A DNA stretch of 64,000 nt from Ampelomyces quisqualis (Eukaryota; Ascomycota; Dothideomycetes; Pleosporales; Phaeosphaeriaceae), in contig JAGTXZ010000020.1 in assembly GCA_018398575.1 (NCBI GenBank), forward strand, positions 1,178,001 to 1,242,000, in the 5' to 3' direction. Below are positions 1 to 10,394 of the stretch, in pieces. The position numbers were made by a program, and so were the translations under genes. The notes under the pieces were generated by a model that was not told the origin of the DNA, searched no databases, and saw only the letters and a list, made by a program, of their open reading frames with translations. Each line of letters opens with the position of its first letter. Positions within the stretch are counted from its first letter, which is position 1.

Positions 1-301
1 TTTCACATCTTGCCTCACATACTGCACTACACTTGAGTAGATCCGATGGCCTCAATTGTCGTTGCCACAATCGAACATTTACCATGTTACTGTCCAAAGG
101 TTCAATAGCATGTTGCTAACCCGCAGCCCTCAGGGAGCCGACTTGTTTGGTAGTAAGAATAACAATACTACAATTTGATAACAGCTAGGTATATACAAGA
201 AGTCATGCGCCAACCAACCCAATGCAAAACGTGACTTGCGTCGCGGTTCTAGTTCCAGTCTTCCGAAGGAATCTTACAAGGTACAAAACAACCCACAATT
301 T
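1..301. other. Left-edge stretch with no gene seen
   Basis: No supported coding region, RNA gene or repeat was seen here. The stretch lies just 3' of the leftward mevalonate kinase gene, so it probably holds that gene's 3' untranslated region and terminator. Confidence 0.5.
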
Positions 302-1956
302 TTACAGCTCTGGAACTTCCCAAGGTCGCCAGAATTTCCATCCCTCTCGAACTTCGAGATCATTCTTCCTTCTCGAGCTGGCAACACCAACCAGCCTTTC
401 TATGCCCGTGGTACCCGCTGCCTTCATGAATTTCTCCTGGTCAATTTCTTCTCCACCCTCTTCTTCATTTCCATTATGCAAAACTGCTGGCCACAGTATA
501 CCAACACCGTCGCCGGCCAGTGTCGTCTCAAACTTCTCGAACCCTTCATTCGCAAGTTTGACCTCGAGAGAGTCGAGGATCTTGTACTTGAGCTTCGTAC
601 TGTTTGAAATAATGGACGCCGCGCAGTCCACTTCCGAAGAGGCGTCCGAGTCATCCGATGAGGAGTCGTGAAGGTGGGGGCTGCTTGTGTGGTCATTTTT
701 TGCCGTGTGACCGTTTGTTTGCTGCGGTGGTTGCGGCTTGAGGATAGTGATGGCGCAGCCTCCACCTCCAGCACCCGTAAGCTTGGTCCAGCCGATGCCA
801 GTGTGGTCGATGATCTCGCGAATGCGCTCGAGCTTGGGATGTGATACACCGAGCGAGACAAGCAAGCCGTGGTTTATGGTGACAAGCTCGCCCAGGTGCT
901 TCAGGGCGGCATGTGAGGTTGGATCAAAGCCTGGCGATGTCAGGAGCTTGTGTGCTGATTCCGTCACCATGCCAATGGCGTTGAGAATGTTCTCGGTGAG
1001 AGCAGGGTGTACGTTGCGGAGGTTTGCCACCTTGGCGACTTCGGTCGCGGTACTGCGCGATTGGCGCGTGTTGACGAGCAGGAGTGGCAACTCAGGGAAG
1101 CTACGCAGCGGAATGACCAGAGGCGGCTTGTCGTAATCTCGCCGCTGGAAGAGGACGGCCTTGCCGCCCGACGACACGGTGTTGTCCACGCCCGATGGGT
1201 TCCCATGGATGCACATCTCGCCGACGAAGGCCCAGCGATTGATGCGCTCAATGTTGAGCTCGCACTCTTGCGGCGGCTGGTCTTGATGGGGCCCGCTCAA
1301 AGCGCGGATCTGCATCAGCATGGCGGCGCTGAGGCAGACGGAGATGCTGGCGCTGCTGCCGAGGCCCGCGCCAATGGGGATGGTGGAGCGCAGCGTGTAG
1401 ACGCAGGGCGGCGTCTTGCGCGAGGCAAGCGAGAGGAAGAGGTACAGGAAGGAGCAGGCCGAGGCGTGGTGGATCTTGCGGATCGAGTCGGGGGCCGTGG
1501 GCGACACCTCGTCGATGAAGGGCTGGATGGCGGACACGAGGTCGGGGTCCAGCGAGGTCACGAGGTCGTAGTAGTACTTCTTCTTGCCCGGCTTGGAGAA
1601 GCTGTCCCAGGGCAGGTCGTCAATGTCCCACGTATGCTCCATCTGGATGTCGGGGAAGCGCAGCTTGACGGTGCGGTTGGACTTGGAGAGGAACGAGACG
1701 TGCAGGTACGAGCGCAGCGAGATTGCGGCCGCAATGGCAGCCTGCGGGGAGTCAGTCGCCTTCAGACGCGGCGCAGGGGCGTCGAGCACACCTTGCCGTG
1801 CACCACGGCGTGCTCGCCGTAGACAATGACCTTGCCGGGCGCCGACACCATAAAGGGCGGCATCATGGGCAACGACTTCTTCCGGAGCGCCGACAGCAGG
1901 CCATCGGCGGCGGCGCTCGCTGGCGTGGGCAGCTCCGAGGCGAATTGGGCGGGCAT
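302..1956 (-). CDS. ERG12: Mevalonate kinase (ERG12)
   Basis: This is a GHMP-family kinase that phosphorylates mevalonate with ATP in the isoprenoid/ergosterol pathway; it should act in the cytosol. There are two exons, 1792-1956 and 302-1741. A 50-bp GT-AG intron (1742-1791) joins ...VVHGK to AAIAAA..., giving about 534 aa. The N-terminal APGKVIVYGEHAVVHGK block is the substrate-binding start of the family. The ATP-binding motif GAGLGSSASIS lies near residue 180. HGNPSGVDN carries the expected catalytic Asp, and GAGGGGCAI near residue 383 is the C-terminal GHMP motif. A poorly conserved acidic/Ser-rich insert follows that motif. The start at 1956 has a good context (cacc before ATG), although the shorter MVSAPGK start downstream is also possible. 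Length is somewhat above the yeast enzyme because of the insert. Confidence 0.95.
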
Positions 1957-2224
1957 GGTGACGATGGGCGGGCGGGCAGGCGTCTGGGTGCCATGCGACG
2001 AGGTCGAGGCAGAGCGCGGGTGAAGAAGGGCTGCGGCACTCGGTCAGCCACGACGGCCGGAGTCCGGGATACCGGCCGGGGTCGCCATGGCCGCACCACT
2101 ACCGCTTCCCCGGACTAGCATTCACCGGCATATCTGGACAAAGAGCTTCTTTGGGTTCTAGACAGAATGATACGCTGAACGCCTCGCTATGCACGGTACT
2201 CCACCACCTAACAACCGACGACCG

Positions 2225-3395
2225 CTATGATGGCGTCTTGATCATGAATATCTCCCTCATTGCCTGCGCATCCATCGTGGCCCGCTTCTTCTGCCGAATC
2301 CACTTCTGCCTCACAGCATGCATTCCCCTTGCGTTGAACGTCAAGCCGGCAGCCGATATTGTCGGCGCAGAGGCACCCGTTGCTGGTGTCGACGTGCTCG
2401 GCGTGCTGTCGTCCTCGCTCTCTGAGCTCGCGTCTTGCGCATCAGTCGTCGTCTTGGCAGCTTCCTTGGCCGCCTTCTTGAGCGCCTTTTGCAGCTTCTT
2501 CTCTTCCTTGCGAACCTTCTTCTCTGCCTTCCGCCTCGCCTTGTCCGTGAGCGGCTCAGGGTCGGACGCTGGAGAGGCTGAGCCAGAGCTCATGGGCTCG
2601 GGGTCCGAAGACGGAGCCTTCCTCTCTTTCTTATCCTTCTTCCTGTCCTCATCTTTTTTGCCCTTCTTATCCTTCTTTGCTTTCGAGGTCTTGTCTGCGA
2701 CGTCCTTCTTCGCCTGATCGCGTAGATCCATGCTTTTCTTCTTGCGCTTCAGCTTGGGCTGTTCCCCTGCGCCTTCCTCCGTGGCATCTGGCTCCTCACA
2801 ATCCTTCCGCTTCCGCTTCTTGTTCTTGTTCTTGCCATTCTCCTTTGTGTCATCGCTCTCCGGTTCCGACTTCACTTCGGTCTTGACTTCGAGCTTCTTG
2901 ACTTCGTCGCGCGGTTTGATCTTATCACCGACAAGGAACCCCCCACTAACAAAGTTCATGAGGCCATATTTTCGGTACACGAAAGCGCGTTTCTCGATTT
3001 CTTCCCGTCGTTCCTCTTCCTTCTTGACTTCTGCCTCCTTGCCATTCAGTCGTCCCAGAATGCTCTCCAACCCTGCAAGACCAAAGTTTTCGGCTCGCTC
3101 ACTTCCTCGCTTTGCGCCGAGGCCAAGATTATCTTCCTTCAGAAAGACTCGAATGTGCGAAGACGAGGCGGCCGTGTAATGCGCGGCGTGTGCAGCATCT
3201 GATGCGCCGAGCGAGTCTCCCGGTTGCCAGCCCTGTGAAGCGAGAATGCGGTGGCCGAATCGTGTGGTATTGTTGGCCCATGTAGTATTCTGCGGATCAT
3301 TCGAAATCTTAGAGCGGCTGCAGTTGCATTAGTAACAGTGTTTACAATTCGACTTCGAATGGCAACACTCACTTCTTTGGCGCAGCGAGACCCAT
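2225..3395 (-). CDS. PXR1: PXR1/PinX1-type G-patch nucleolar protein
   Basis: Members of this family act in the nucleolus in pre-rRNA and snoRNA maturation, as cofactors of a DEAH helicase (Prp43), and affect telomerase. Exons are 3373-3395 (MGLAAPK...) and 2225-3317; a 55-bp GT-AG intron (3318-3372) separates them, giving about 371 aa. The conserved MGLAAP start, the G-patch-like stretch FGHRILASQGW with its following glycines, and the DNLGLGAKRG block are all present in the first 90 residues. The rest is a long Lys/Glu/Ser-rich tail with many KKxKK runs, as is usual for PXR1. It is divergent from the coiled-coil gene at 3621 and shares a 225-bp promoter with it. Confidence 0.92.
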
Positions 3396-3620
3396 TGTTG
3401 CGATGAATGGCCGTGTTCTCTCACAGGACGCGGGAGTCCGCAGCTCATTCAATTTTTTGGAGCCGCGGCGGGTCCAGCAACTCTTGGCGGACCATCGGAT
3501 TCCGGCCTCCAATTTGCCAAAACCACACACATATGCCAGGACGACAAGTGCTTCCAACTCAGAAGTGGCTTCTCCAGGGCAGTTGAATCTGATCTTAAAT
3601 ATCACCACATCAGTCTACTA
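3396..3620. promoter_or_regulatory. Shared divergent promoter
   Basis: This 225-bp gap separates the start codons of PXR1 (leftward) and the small coiled-coil gene (rightward), so it must hold both promoters. No clear TATA box or known operator was recognised. Confidence 0.5.
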
Positions 3621-4358
3621 ATGACCAGCACTAACATCATGGCCCCGCAACGTACGACCAAGAGATCCAGCCATGCCTCACACACTCGCCAGCGCACCGA
3701 ATCTGCGCAAGAGCAACTTGATGATTGCAGTGATGATGTCTCCATATCTGACAGCAACGCCGAATCCATGGACGTCGACGACCAAGGCCGCGATGAACAG
3801 CCGCAAGAGACGCGATCACGATCAGCGCAGGAGCTTCTTTCCAACATGGTGGCCGGGGTACGTCCCTGCCCACCATCAGCCCAAGCCCTGTACGCTCTTC
3901 GCTGTGCTAATCGTACATTGCCAGGCACGCAAACGCCATATAGCCAAGAAGAAGAACGTGCTTGAGTCGTACGCCCGCTCTGCCGACGAGCTGGAAACGT
4001 CTCTTAACAGCCTGTTTGACCAACACGAGGACACTTCGTGAGTAACCTATCCGTCGACGCATGTTGTTGCTTGCTTGCTGCTAGACGGTTTCTACAACCC
4101 TACTCTCTCTTTCGCTGCCTGTTCGGCATCTTCACATCCTGTCGATTCAATCCCGCGCCTGCTCGCAATGACTGCTGACGACACGCTAGATCCGCCACGC
4201 ACCAAGCACAGCTCCAGCGTCTCGCGGAACTGCTCAACCACAAAGCGAAACTGGAGGCTGCCATGGATGCTAAATTATTGGTCTTGCAAGCGAGTTATGC
4301 CGCTCACTCTCGTGACGTTGAGAATGTGCTCCTCCAGCGAATCAAGGAGCTGAAGTAA
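3621..4358 (+). CDS. Small coiled-coil protein, function unknown
   Basis: Three exons, 3621-3857, 3925-4037 and 4190-4358, fit GT-AG introns of 67 and 152 bp and give about 172 aa. I do not recognise the family. Residues 1-75 are polar and acidic (DDCSDDVSISDS, NAESMDVDD) and look disordered. A basic patch ARKRHIAKKK follows, and residues from about 90 to the end form a Leu/Ala-rich, probably coiled-coil helix ending ENVLLQRIKELK. The exon junctions restore a single continuous heptad-like pattern, which supports the model. The mix of a basic patch and a coiled coil suggests a nuclear structural or adaptor protein, but that is a guess. The in-frame ATG at 3639 is an alternative start. Confidence 0.7.
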
Positions 4359-4723
4359 GAGGCAACAACGTAGGGATTGCTGTTCGTTCCATGCACCTGG
4401 TACGTCTCCCTGTGCTGGGGACACACCATCGTTACCAGGGACTCACCGTTTGTGTGATCCAAGCATGTTATTACGACGAAACAGCATACGTGTACATGAG
4501 CGTACTTTACGAACTGTACGCAACTAGAAAACACAGTCACAACGCAGAAGAAGACGAAATGCAGTTTGAAATGCTCTGCATGCAACAATGGTAGCATCGA
4601 TTGTGTTGTATTCTCGTTGTGAACCGGGGATCTTGTGAATCCACACCTACACCATTAGCGACGCCATCGGGCATGTGAAATAGTGACAATCTCGCGCGCC
4701 GTATAACGCCCACCTCAATAATG
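4359..4723. other. Convergent intergenic region
   Basis: This 365-bp gap lies between the 3' ends of the coiled-coil gene and palF. Short open frames occur on both strands, but none has a recognisable product. It most likely holds the two 3' untranslated regions. Confidence 0.5.
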
Positions 4724-7362
4724 TCACCGATGATACTCGGGCAACACTTCACTGCGTCTCGTATCAGTGCTTTGCTGACCATTCGGCGTACTTCTCCCCC
4801 GTCTCACCGCATCGACCAGGCCCTCATCGTCGTCGTCTAAAAGTGGTGCTGACGGCATCAGACTTGACTCGTCAAGTGTACCAGTAGGAGGTGCAGAGGG
4901 CTGACGTGATGAGACTCCTTCTCCTTCATCTTGTTCCCTGGGCGGTACGCTGCGTTCCATTTCCAGTCGTTGCCGTTGCATCTCTTGCTTGTCGTCTGTG
5001 GGCTGAACATGCGATGAAGATGAAGGCAAGTATTCTGGCGCAAGACCTGATGCCATGGGTGCCGACTGAAACGGAAGAGGAGGTAAGGCTTTGGTTCGCG
5101 CATGCTCGGAGCCATTAGCACCTGGAGTTACATCGACGGACTGTTGCATAGCGTTGATTGTACTTGACGAGTCCGTTGTAATCGCTCTAATGCCGTCCTC
5201 TACATGACCGGTTGCACGACGTTGTAGCGGTGGACCCACGTTCGTGCGGGAGGCGAGCAAAGGCGAAGAAGTTGCCCGGAATGGCGGAGGAGGATGAGGT
5301 GGCAATGGTGGGGATGGCGAGGATGGGCCCGCAGCGACGTATGGCGGATTCGGATCATCGTCTTCTGGTAGCACAGGCGCTGAAGGCATTATTGTATGCT
5401 GAACGGCGTTTGAGAGTGAAGATGATGGACCAGCTTCTTCTGGTGGATGCGATGGCAACAGTCGTTCTTCGGCACGTCGCAAACGCTCTTTTTCTGAAAG
5501 ACCTTCTTCATGCCCGATAGCCTGCAATGGCATATTGTATGCAGGCTCTGGGCCATGGGTATGTTGATCGTACCCAGGGACTTCGTAATATGAGGGGTCG
5601 TAGTTGTAGTCGTAGTACTGTCCGTTCTCATCGTAACCGTCGTAGTGACCGTCGTAGCCTTCGGCCAGGATAGGCTCACTATTTGCGTCGGGAATCTCGT
5701 GCGATATGTTTGAGGCCTCATGAGCCTGTTTACGCTTGCCGTTCCTCTCGCTGTCCTTGGTGCCAATTATGACCTCGAACAGCGAAGATATTACCCCTTT
5801 TTCGCGCCGTATTTGATCAGTATCAACAAAATTACCTCCCCAGCTTGAAATCATGCTACTTGCATTGTCGTCACGTCCGGCTCCAGAACCGCCGGCTCCT
5901 GATGGGACATTGACAAGACCGGAACTAGCGACCATACGGTCGAGCCCCGTCAGCTTGCCTTGTATATCCACAACAACCTCAACATAGTATTTGAAAGAAA
6001 TCATGGCTCCTGGGACGTTCGAGATTGTGGGAAAAACTTCGTCCGGTACCCGCACAGTACATTTAACCTCGGCAGTCAAAGTCCTGGGATCGACGAACAG
6101 AGGTGCGAAAGACTGCGACAAGTCCTTCCGGAACAGGTGACTAGATCCCGCAGACGAGAGGGAGAGGCCACCCAGACCCGTCCTGGACTTCGGATAGTAT
6201 TCCTCGGTCTTCTTTTTGTCACCTTTGCTGTTTGGTGCGACCGGCAGCGCAGGATGCATGTCAACCCTTGCTTGGCGATACAGGGTAACGATAATGCCAT
6301 TCAGACTTCTCACGTGTTTCGTGTGATTCACCGAGACTTTGATTGGTATCTGGTCACCTCTCAGAAACCCTCCCTTGAGCACATCAATGGCTGCTGTAAT
6401 GGTTTTTCCATTCACCGTCGCTCGACTCCCCTCAGTCGTGGTATGGACGGAGCGAATGCCATACTCTGTTCCAGAAGCGCCGCCACTGCTCCTCTGGCTT
6501 TCATAACTGACTTCACTGGGCGATGGGCTACGAGCTGTCTCGACGTCACCTGGAACGCCATTGGGATCCGATTTTTGGGCTTTCTGTGAAGCTTCAGATG
6601 CCCTAGGGGTCTGGGGCCTTGCTTCCGTCCGTGCAGTGTCTGGCCGTTTACGCGGAGGTTTGGATTGTGCTCGTCGGGAGATTGGCTCTAATGATATAAT
6701 TCGTGGTTTTGGCTCCGCGATAGGTGCAATGTCGATGGTCTCGATCAGATTTACCTTTGCGTCGCATGAGGCGGTTGGAGACATGGTCGTCGGACGGGTT
6801 ATTGTGGCAGTTAGCATGTAGCATATTGTGCCACGTTCAAACTAGACGTATCGTCAGTAAGTGTACCCCGCACGGTTTTGGCAGCCAGGCTTACGTCAAT
6901 GCTACTCGGGAGTCCTTTGGAGGGAAACTCGAGTTCAAAATTAAAATGATAGACGCCTTCTGCCAACCTCCCCTCGCCACAAAGAACTACCTCGTCCTCG
7001 AAAAGTGATGCGAATCCATTTCCAAAGTAGCTGCCAGTCTTGCTGCCGTTGCCCGACCCCACGGTGGAGCTGTAGTTCTTGTACGCATCTCCTGGAGCGT
7101 TCGGGTTCTTGAAGACTTGTGCATAGCCATGCAGCGAGACGACGAGATGGGTAACCCTGAGCGGCTTGATGACCTTCAATATCACGGTCCCGCTGATGAT
7201 GTCTCCGGGCGCGTACTGGCGGTGTGGGTCGTCGGACTGGATGTAGAAGTCGGTGTAGTTGCGCGCCTTGGAGGACAAGGGGGACTTGAGCCTGGAAAGA
7301 AGCGATCTGGTTGGAGCTGGAGAGGATGGTTTGGCGGTGGCGCGCGTTTGACTGGAACTCAT
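4724..7362 (-). CDS. palF: PalF/Rim8 arrestin-like pH-response regulator
   Basis: PalF/Rim8 binds the plasma-membrane pH sensor PalH/Rim21. At alkaline pH it recruits ESCRT and so leads to proteolytic activation of PacC/Rim101. Exons are 6895-7362 and 4724-6841; the 53-bp intron 6842-6894 joins LPSSID to FERGTICYMLT, a junction typical of PalF. The product is about 861 aa. The arrestin N domain (NYTDFYIQSDDPHRQYAPGD onward) covers roughly residues 33-175. A linker rich in Ser/Pro follows, then an arrestin C domain with FRKDLSQSFAPLFVDP near residue 400. The C-terminal third is low-complexity (Pro, Ser, Asp/Tyr-rich) and ends in LPEYHR. Other ART-family arrestins are possible in principle, but the family-specific blocks favour PalF. 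The upstream region holds several PacC-type hexamers. Confidence 0.9.
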
Positions 7363-8431
7363 ACTCTTGGTAGCGCGTACATCATGCGGCTACGCGCCGT
7401 TGGTGGACGTGTGTTGCCGATGCGACAGCTGTGGGGAGTGGTGGTGTGGTGCGTGTGTGCGCGCGGGGCGTTCGTATCGCGATATGGCGGGTCCCAGCGC
7501 GGCTGGACGGTGTGACGACGAAGGCGGGCGGTGTCGGGAACAGGGAGCTGGAGTGCGCGGGCCGTCAGTCAGCATGGCGGCGTGGTTCACGACGGGCAGC
7601 AGGCAGTGGCAGGGTGGGCGCGTCTTCGCGGGTGCCACGCGGACTCCGGAGGGGGTTGAGGCTGTGTCTCTAGCGGGTGGCCAGGCACCGTGGCCGATCT
7701 GCGACGGCGGCACAACACCATGCGACGACACGGCACAGACGCCAGGGGCAGTCTGGATGCGACACAGGGAGCACCGCCATGCGTGCCGGGGTACGTACCT
7801 GGGGCGAAGACAAGGCCGCATCCAAGAGCTGCACAGAGCTTGGCTGCCAGTATGCACCGAGTGTGAGCGGCACACACTGCCGGGCTCCAGGAATCAGGCG
7901 GAACGTCGAAGAGAGGAGAGGTGGCTGAGAGCAACGCCATCGAGTGCCTATCGCATGTGCCATGGGGCAAGCCTCCAGGACTCATGCGGCCCCAGACAGC
8001 GTGCACTGTGCACTGTGCTGATCCGGGATGCTGATCCGGGATGCTTGATCCCACCACTCCCTCTGCCAGCCGCCAGGGCATCATCGTCGTGCATCGCGGC
8101 CTGTGGGCTTCGCGCAATAATGGAAACCCGGCTTCACTCGACACCATGTGCTGGCCTTTGCCGTCACGTCTTGTCGAGTGACCAAACCAAAGTTTCCACA
8201 GCCGACTGGTCTCCATCATTCGTGCACCTCGCATGGCCCCTAAGCTTTGGGGCCAAGCGCACCGAAAGGCTTGACCGGCAGGCCTTTGTTTGAGCATCAC
8301 CGGCGCTACATCCTGTGCACGACCACTACATTTCTTTTCCGGAAACTATCGACACGGCCACGCCGTCATGCTGGCGTTTCCCCAGCAGGTTTGGCGGGAC
8401 CACAGCTTCGGCCCCTGTCCACGCAAGTGCT
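7363..8431. promoter_or_regulatory. palF upstream region with PacC-like hexamers
   Basis: This 1,069-bp GC-rich gap lies 5' of palF and 3' of pch2. Long open frames cross it on both strands, but their composition (Cys/Arg/Trp/His-rich, no domain) looks like a GC-rich shadow. GCCARG hexamers, the PacC/Rim101 consensus, occur at 7680-7685, 7741-7746, 8072-8077 and 8252-8257, and on the minus strand at 7839-7844. Their function is inferred only. Confidence 0.4.
8001..8043. repeat. Adjacent short tandem duplications
   Basis: GTGCACT is repeated twice from 8001 to 8014. The 13-mer CTGATCCGGGATG is then repeated twice, at 8018-8030 and 8031-8043. Both copies are exact, which points to replication slippage in the palF upstream region. 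Confidence 0.85.
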
Positions 8432-10055
8432 TCAGTAATCTGAACTATACACGTTGGTATCGATAGGTAGAGGTGGACGAGAACAGGCACCACGATTGCT
8501 CGTGGGAAGCTCCCCGTCGTCGTCTTGACCAACGAGCTTTCGTTGTGCCATCATCTCGGCACTCTTGCCCCTGCCTGACCCCGCTTGTCTGGCTTCCTTC
8601 TGGACAACTCGCTCTAGCGCTACCAGGGCATCGCTGAGACAGGGTGGTTCGTCCACGAAGTACGTAAACAGCGCAACGTCCAGTAAGCCTCGAAGATTTC
8701 TGCCCGACAAGCCGCACGCATTGACGGCGATGCACTGCAGAGTGGCCGCCGCTGTACCTTCTGCTGGTGGCGAGCATTTGCCGGCCCAGGCCAAGCGCGG
8801 AATGATGTCGTCGTCATCTTCTGCACAGAGAGGTACTCCGTTTTCCGAAGTGCCGTGAGTAGTGCAGTCCCCAATGATTTCTCCGACGCCATCGCGCGGC
8901 GCAGAACCGACTAAAATTTCGCCACTTCGTAACTTGGCATTGATATCTGCTCTGAGTATGTCGTATACACAGTTGGCTGCCGGAGCATGGACATGTTCCT
9001 TCAATCGACATCTGTCCACAAAGGCTGGATCGAGGTCTTCCGGAAGGTTCGTGGTGAAGAGCCAGACAACGTTGGGAGTCTTGCGAAGCTTGTCTAGCCC
9101 TGTGAGAACTTCAGCCGTCGCCTCGCCAAGTGTCAGCGTGCGACTTTATGGTTCGTGCTATAGTCATCTTCACTTACACGCATCGTGTCCAATGGCTCGT
9201 TCTTCTTGCCCACTCTTTTGCGACATGGTACGAGTTTATCGATTTCATCGACGAGTACCACCACAAGGCGCGTGTCATCGCTATCATCACAAGCAAGCTG
9301 GCCGATCTTGGCAAATAGAGAACCAATCTCTTTGGCGGTTCCGCCGTACATGTGGGAAAAGACCCCACTGCCATCAACCTGCACCAGTATCGAGTTGGGG
9401 AAGATATCTGAGACACGAATTGATAGTCGCTGTGCAAGTGCTTGCGCAAGAGAGGTCTTGCCCGAGCCTGGTGGTCCACTGAGGAGCACAGTATTATACC
9501 ACGCATTCTGGATGAATACTGTCGGCTGATTGTGAAACTTTCGAATGGCTCCTGTCAGAACACGCAACATGTGTTCACCAATGGGCTCACTGTAGACCAG
9601 TGCTTCCCAATAGCCATCGAAAGCTTGGTTAGGCAGATGGCATAAGCTGAAAGGCATCGGCAGTGATGCACAGTCTGGATCCTGTGCCATGTCGTGCGTG
9701 TTTACATCTTCAGTTGTGTGTAGCTCGTATACTGCAATCTCCAGGTTGTTGTCGCATAGCGAATATCTTGTGCTGTCTGGGAACGCTTCGCTCTTGCTAT
9801 GGCCTTTGACTTCGATACGATCAACCAAAGCCACCAGTGGCGAACCTAGGCCATGTGAGCTTGATCAATGCGACCTTGAAGTTCAAAACCGCAAGGAAAA
9901 AGCTCACTTAGTGGTATGTGCTGGTCCACGGTGATTTCTGCGTAACATGTAGTAATATACTCCCAAATCCGCGACTCAACGCTGTCAGTCCCATAGCCAT
10001 CGTCAACACCAGGCAATTTGCGTGCTTCAATGTATAGCGTTCCAGACTTCGGCAT
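8432..10055 (-). CDS. pch2: Pch2/TRIP13-type AAA+ ATPase
   Basis: Pch2/TRIP13 remodels HORMA-domain proteins (Hop1, Mad2) and controls meiotic recombination and the pachytene/spindle checkpoints in the nucleus. Exons are 9908-10055, 9178-9845 and 8432-9121, with introns 9846-9907 and 9122-9177, giving about 501 aa. The second intron joins ...LDTMR to ATAEVLTGLDKL, matching the family spacing exactly. Walker A (GPPGSGKT) lies near residue 170 and Walker B (VVVLVDEID) near 245. The sensor-1 region (WLFTTNLPEDLDPAFVDRC) and a C-terminal GLSGRNLRGL arginine-containing block are also present. The N-terminal HORMA-facing region is short, as in other fungal copies. The gene is divergent from the CSC1-like channel with 339 bp between the starts. 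Confidence 0.92.
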
Positions 10056-10394
10056 CGCGCACCGCAGCTGCCACGCATCACAGGTGGCACTGAGAGGCCT
10101 GGAAGCTGCTTCGCGATTGTGTGAGCAGTGCAGGTAGTGACGTGTGCAGGGTTAGTCGCGATTCTGGTCAGTGAGCGACCAAATTTGTCGCAGCCACTCG
10201 GCAAGACTCAACGTCGGAGCGAGATGGTCGAGTGAAGTGAAACGCGACGGCGATCCTGCGGAAGCAACTACCGCCGCAAACAGACTAGCGCCACCGGGAG
10301 GCTCATCTCCACCGAGGTTGCACGCCGCCCGTCGCCCGCACCAAAGCACAGCACGTGGACTCCTTTTCATGGCGGGCGAACATACTTTCCGGCG
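10056..10394. promoter_or_regulatory. Divergent promoter between pch2 and the CSC1-like gene
   Basis: This 339-bp gap separates two oppositely directed start codons. No coding region or known motif was recognised beyond its position. Confidence 0.5.

Noticed and set aside
1007..1822. 271-codon plus-strand frame over mevalonate kinase
   Set aside because: Antisense shadow of a strongly conserved GHMP kinase exon.
2151..3179. Plus-strand Ser/Phe-rich frames over PXR1
   Set aside because: Lys/Glu-rich coding on the minus strand produces such antisense frames; the PXR1 domains are clear.
7367..8293. 308-codon open frame on the plus strand
   Set aside because: It lies in GC-rich sequence with equally long frames on the other strand, is Cys/Arg/Trp-rich without a domain, and overlaps the expected palF promoter.
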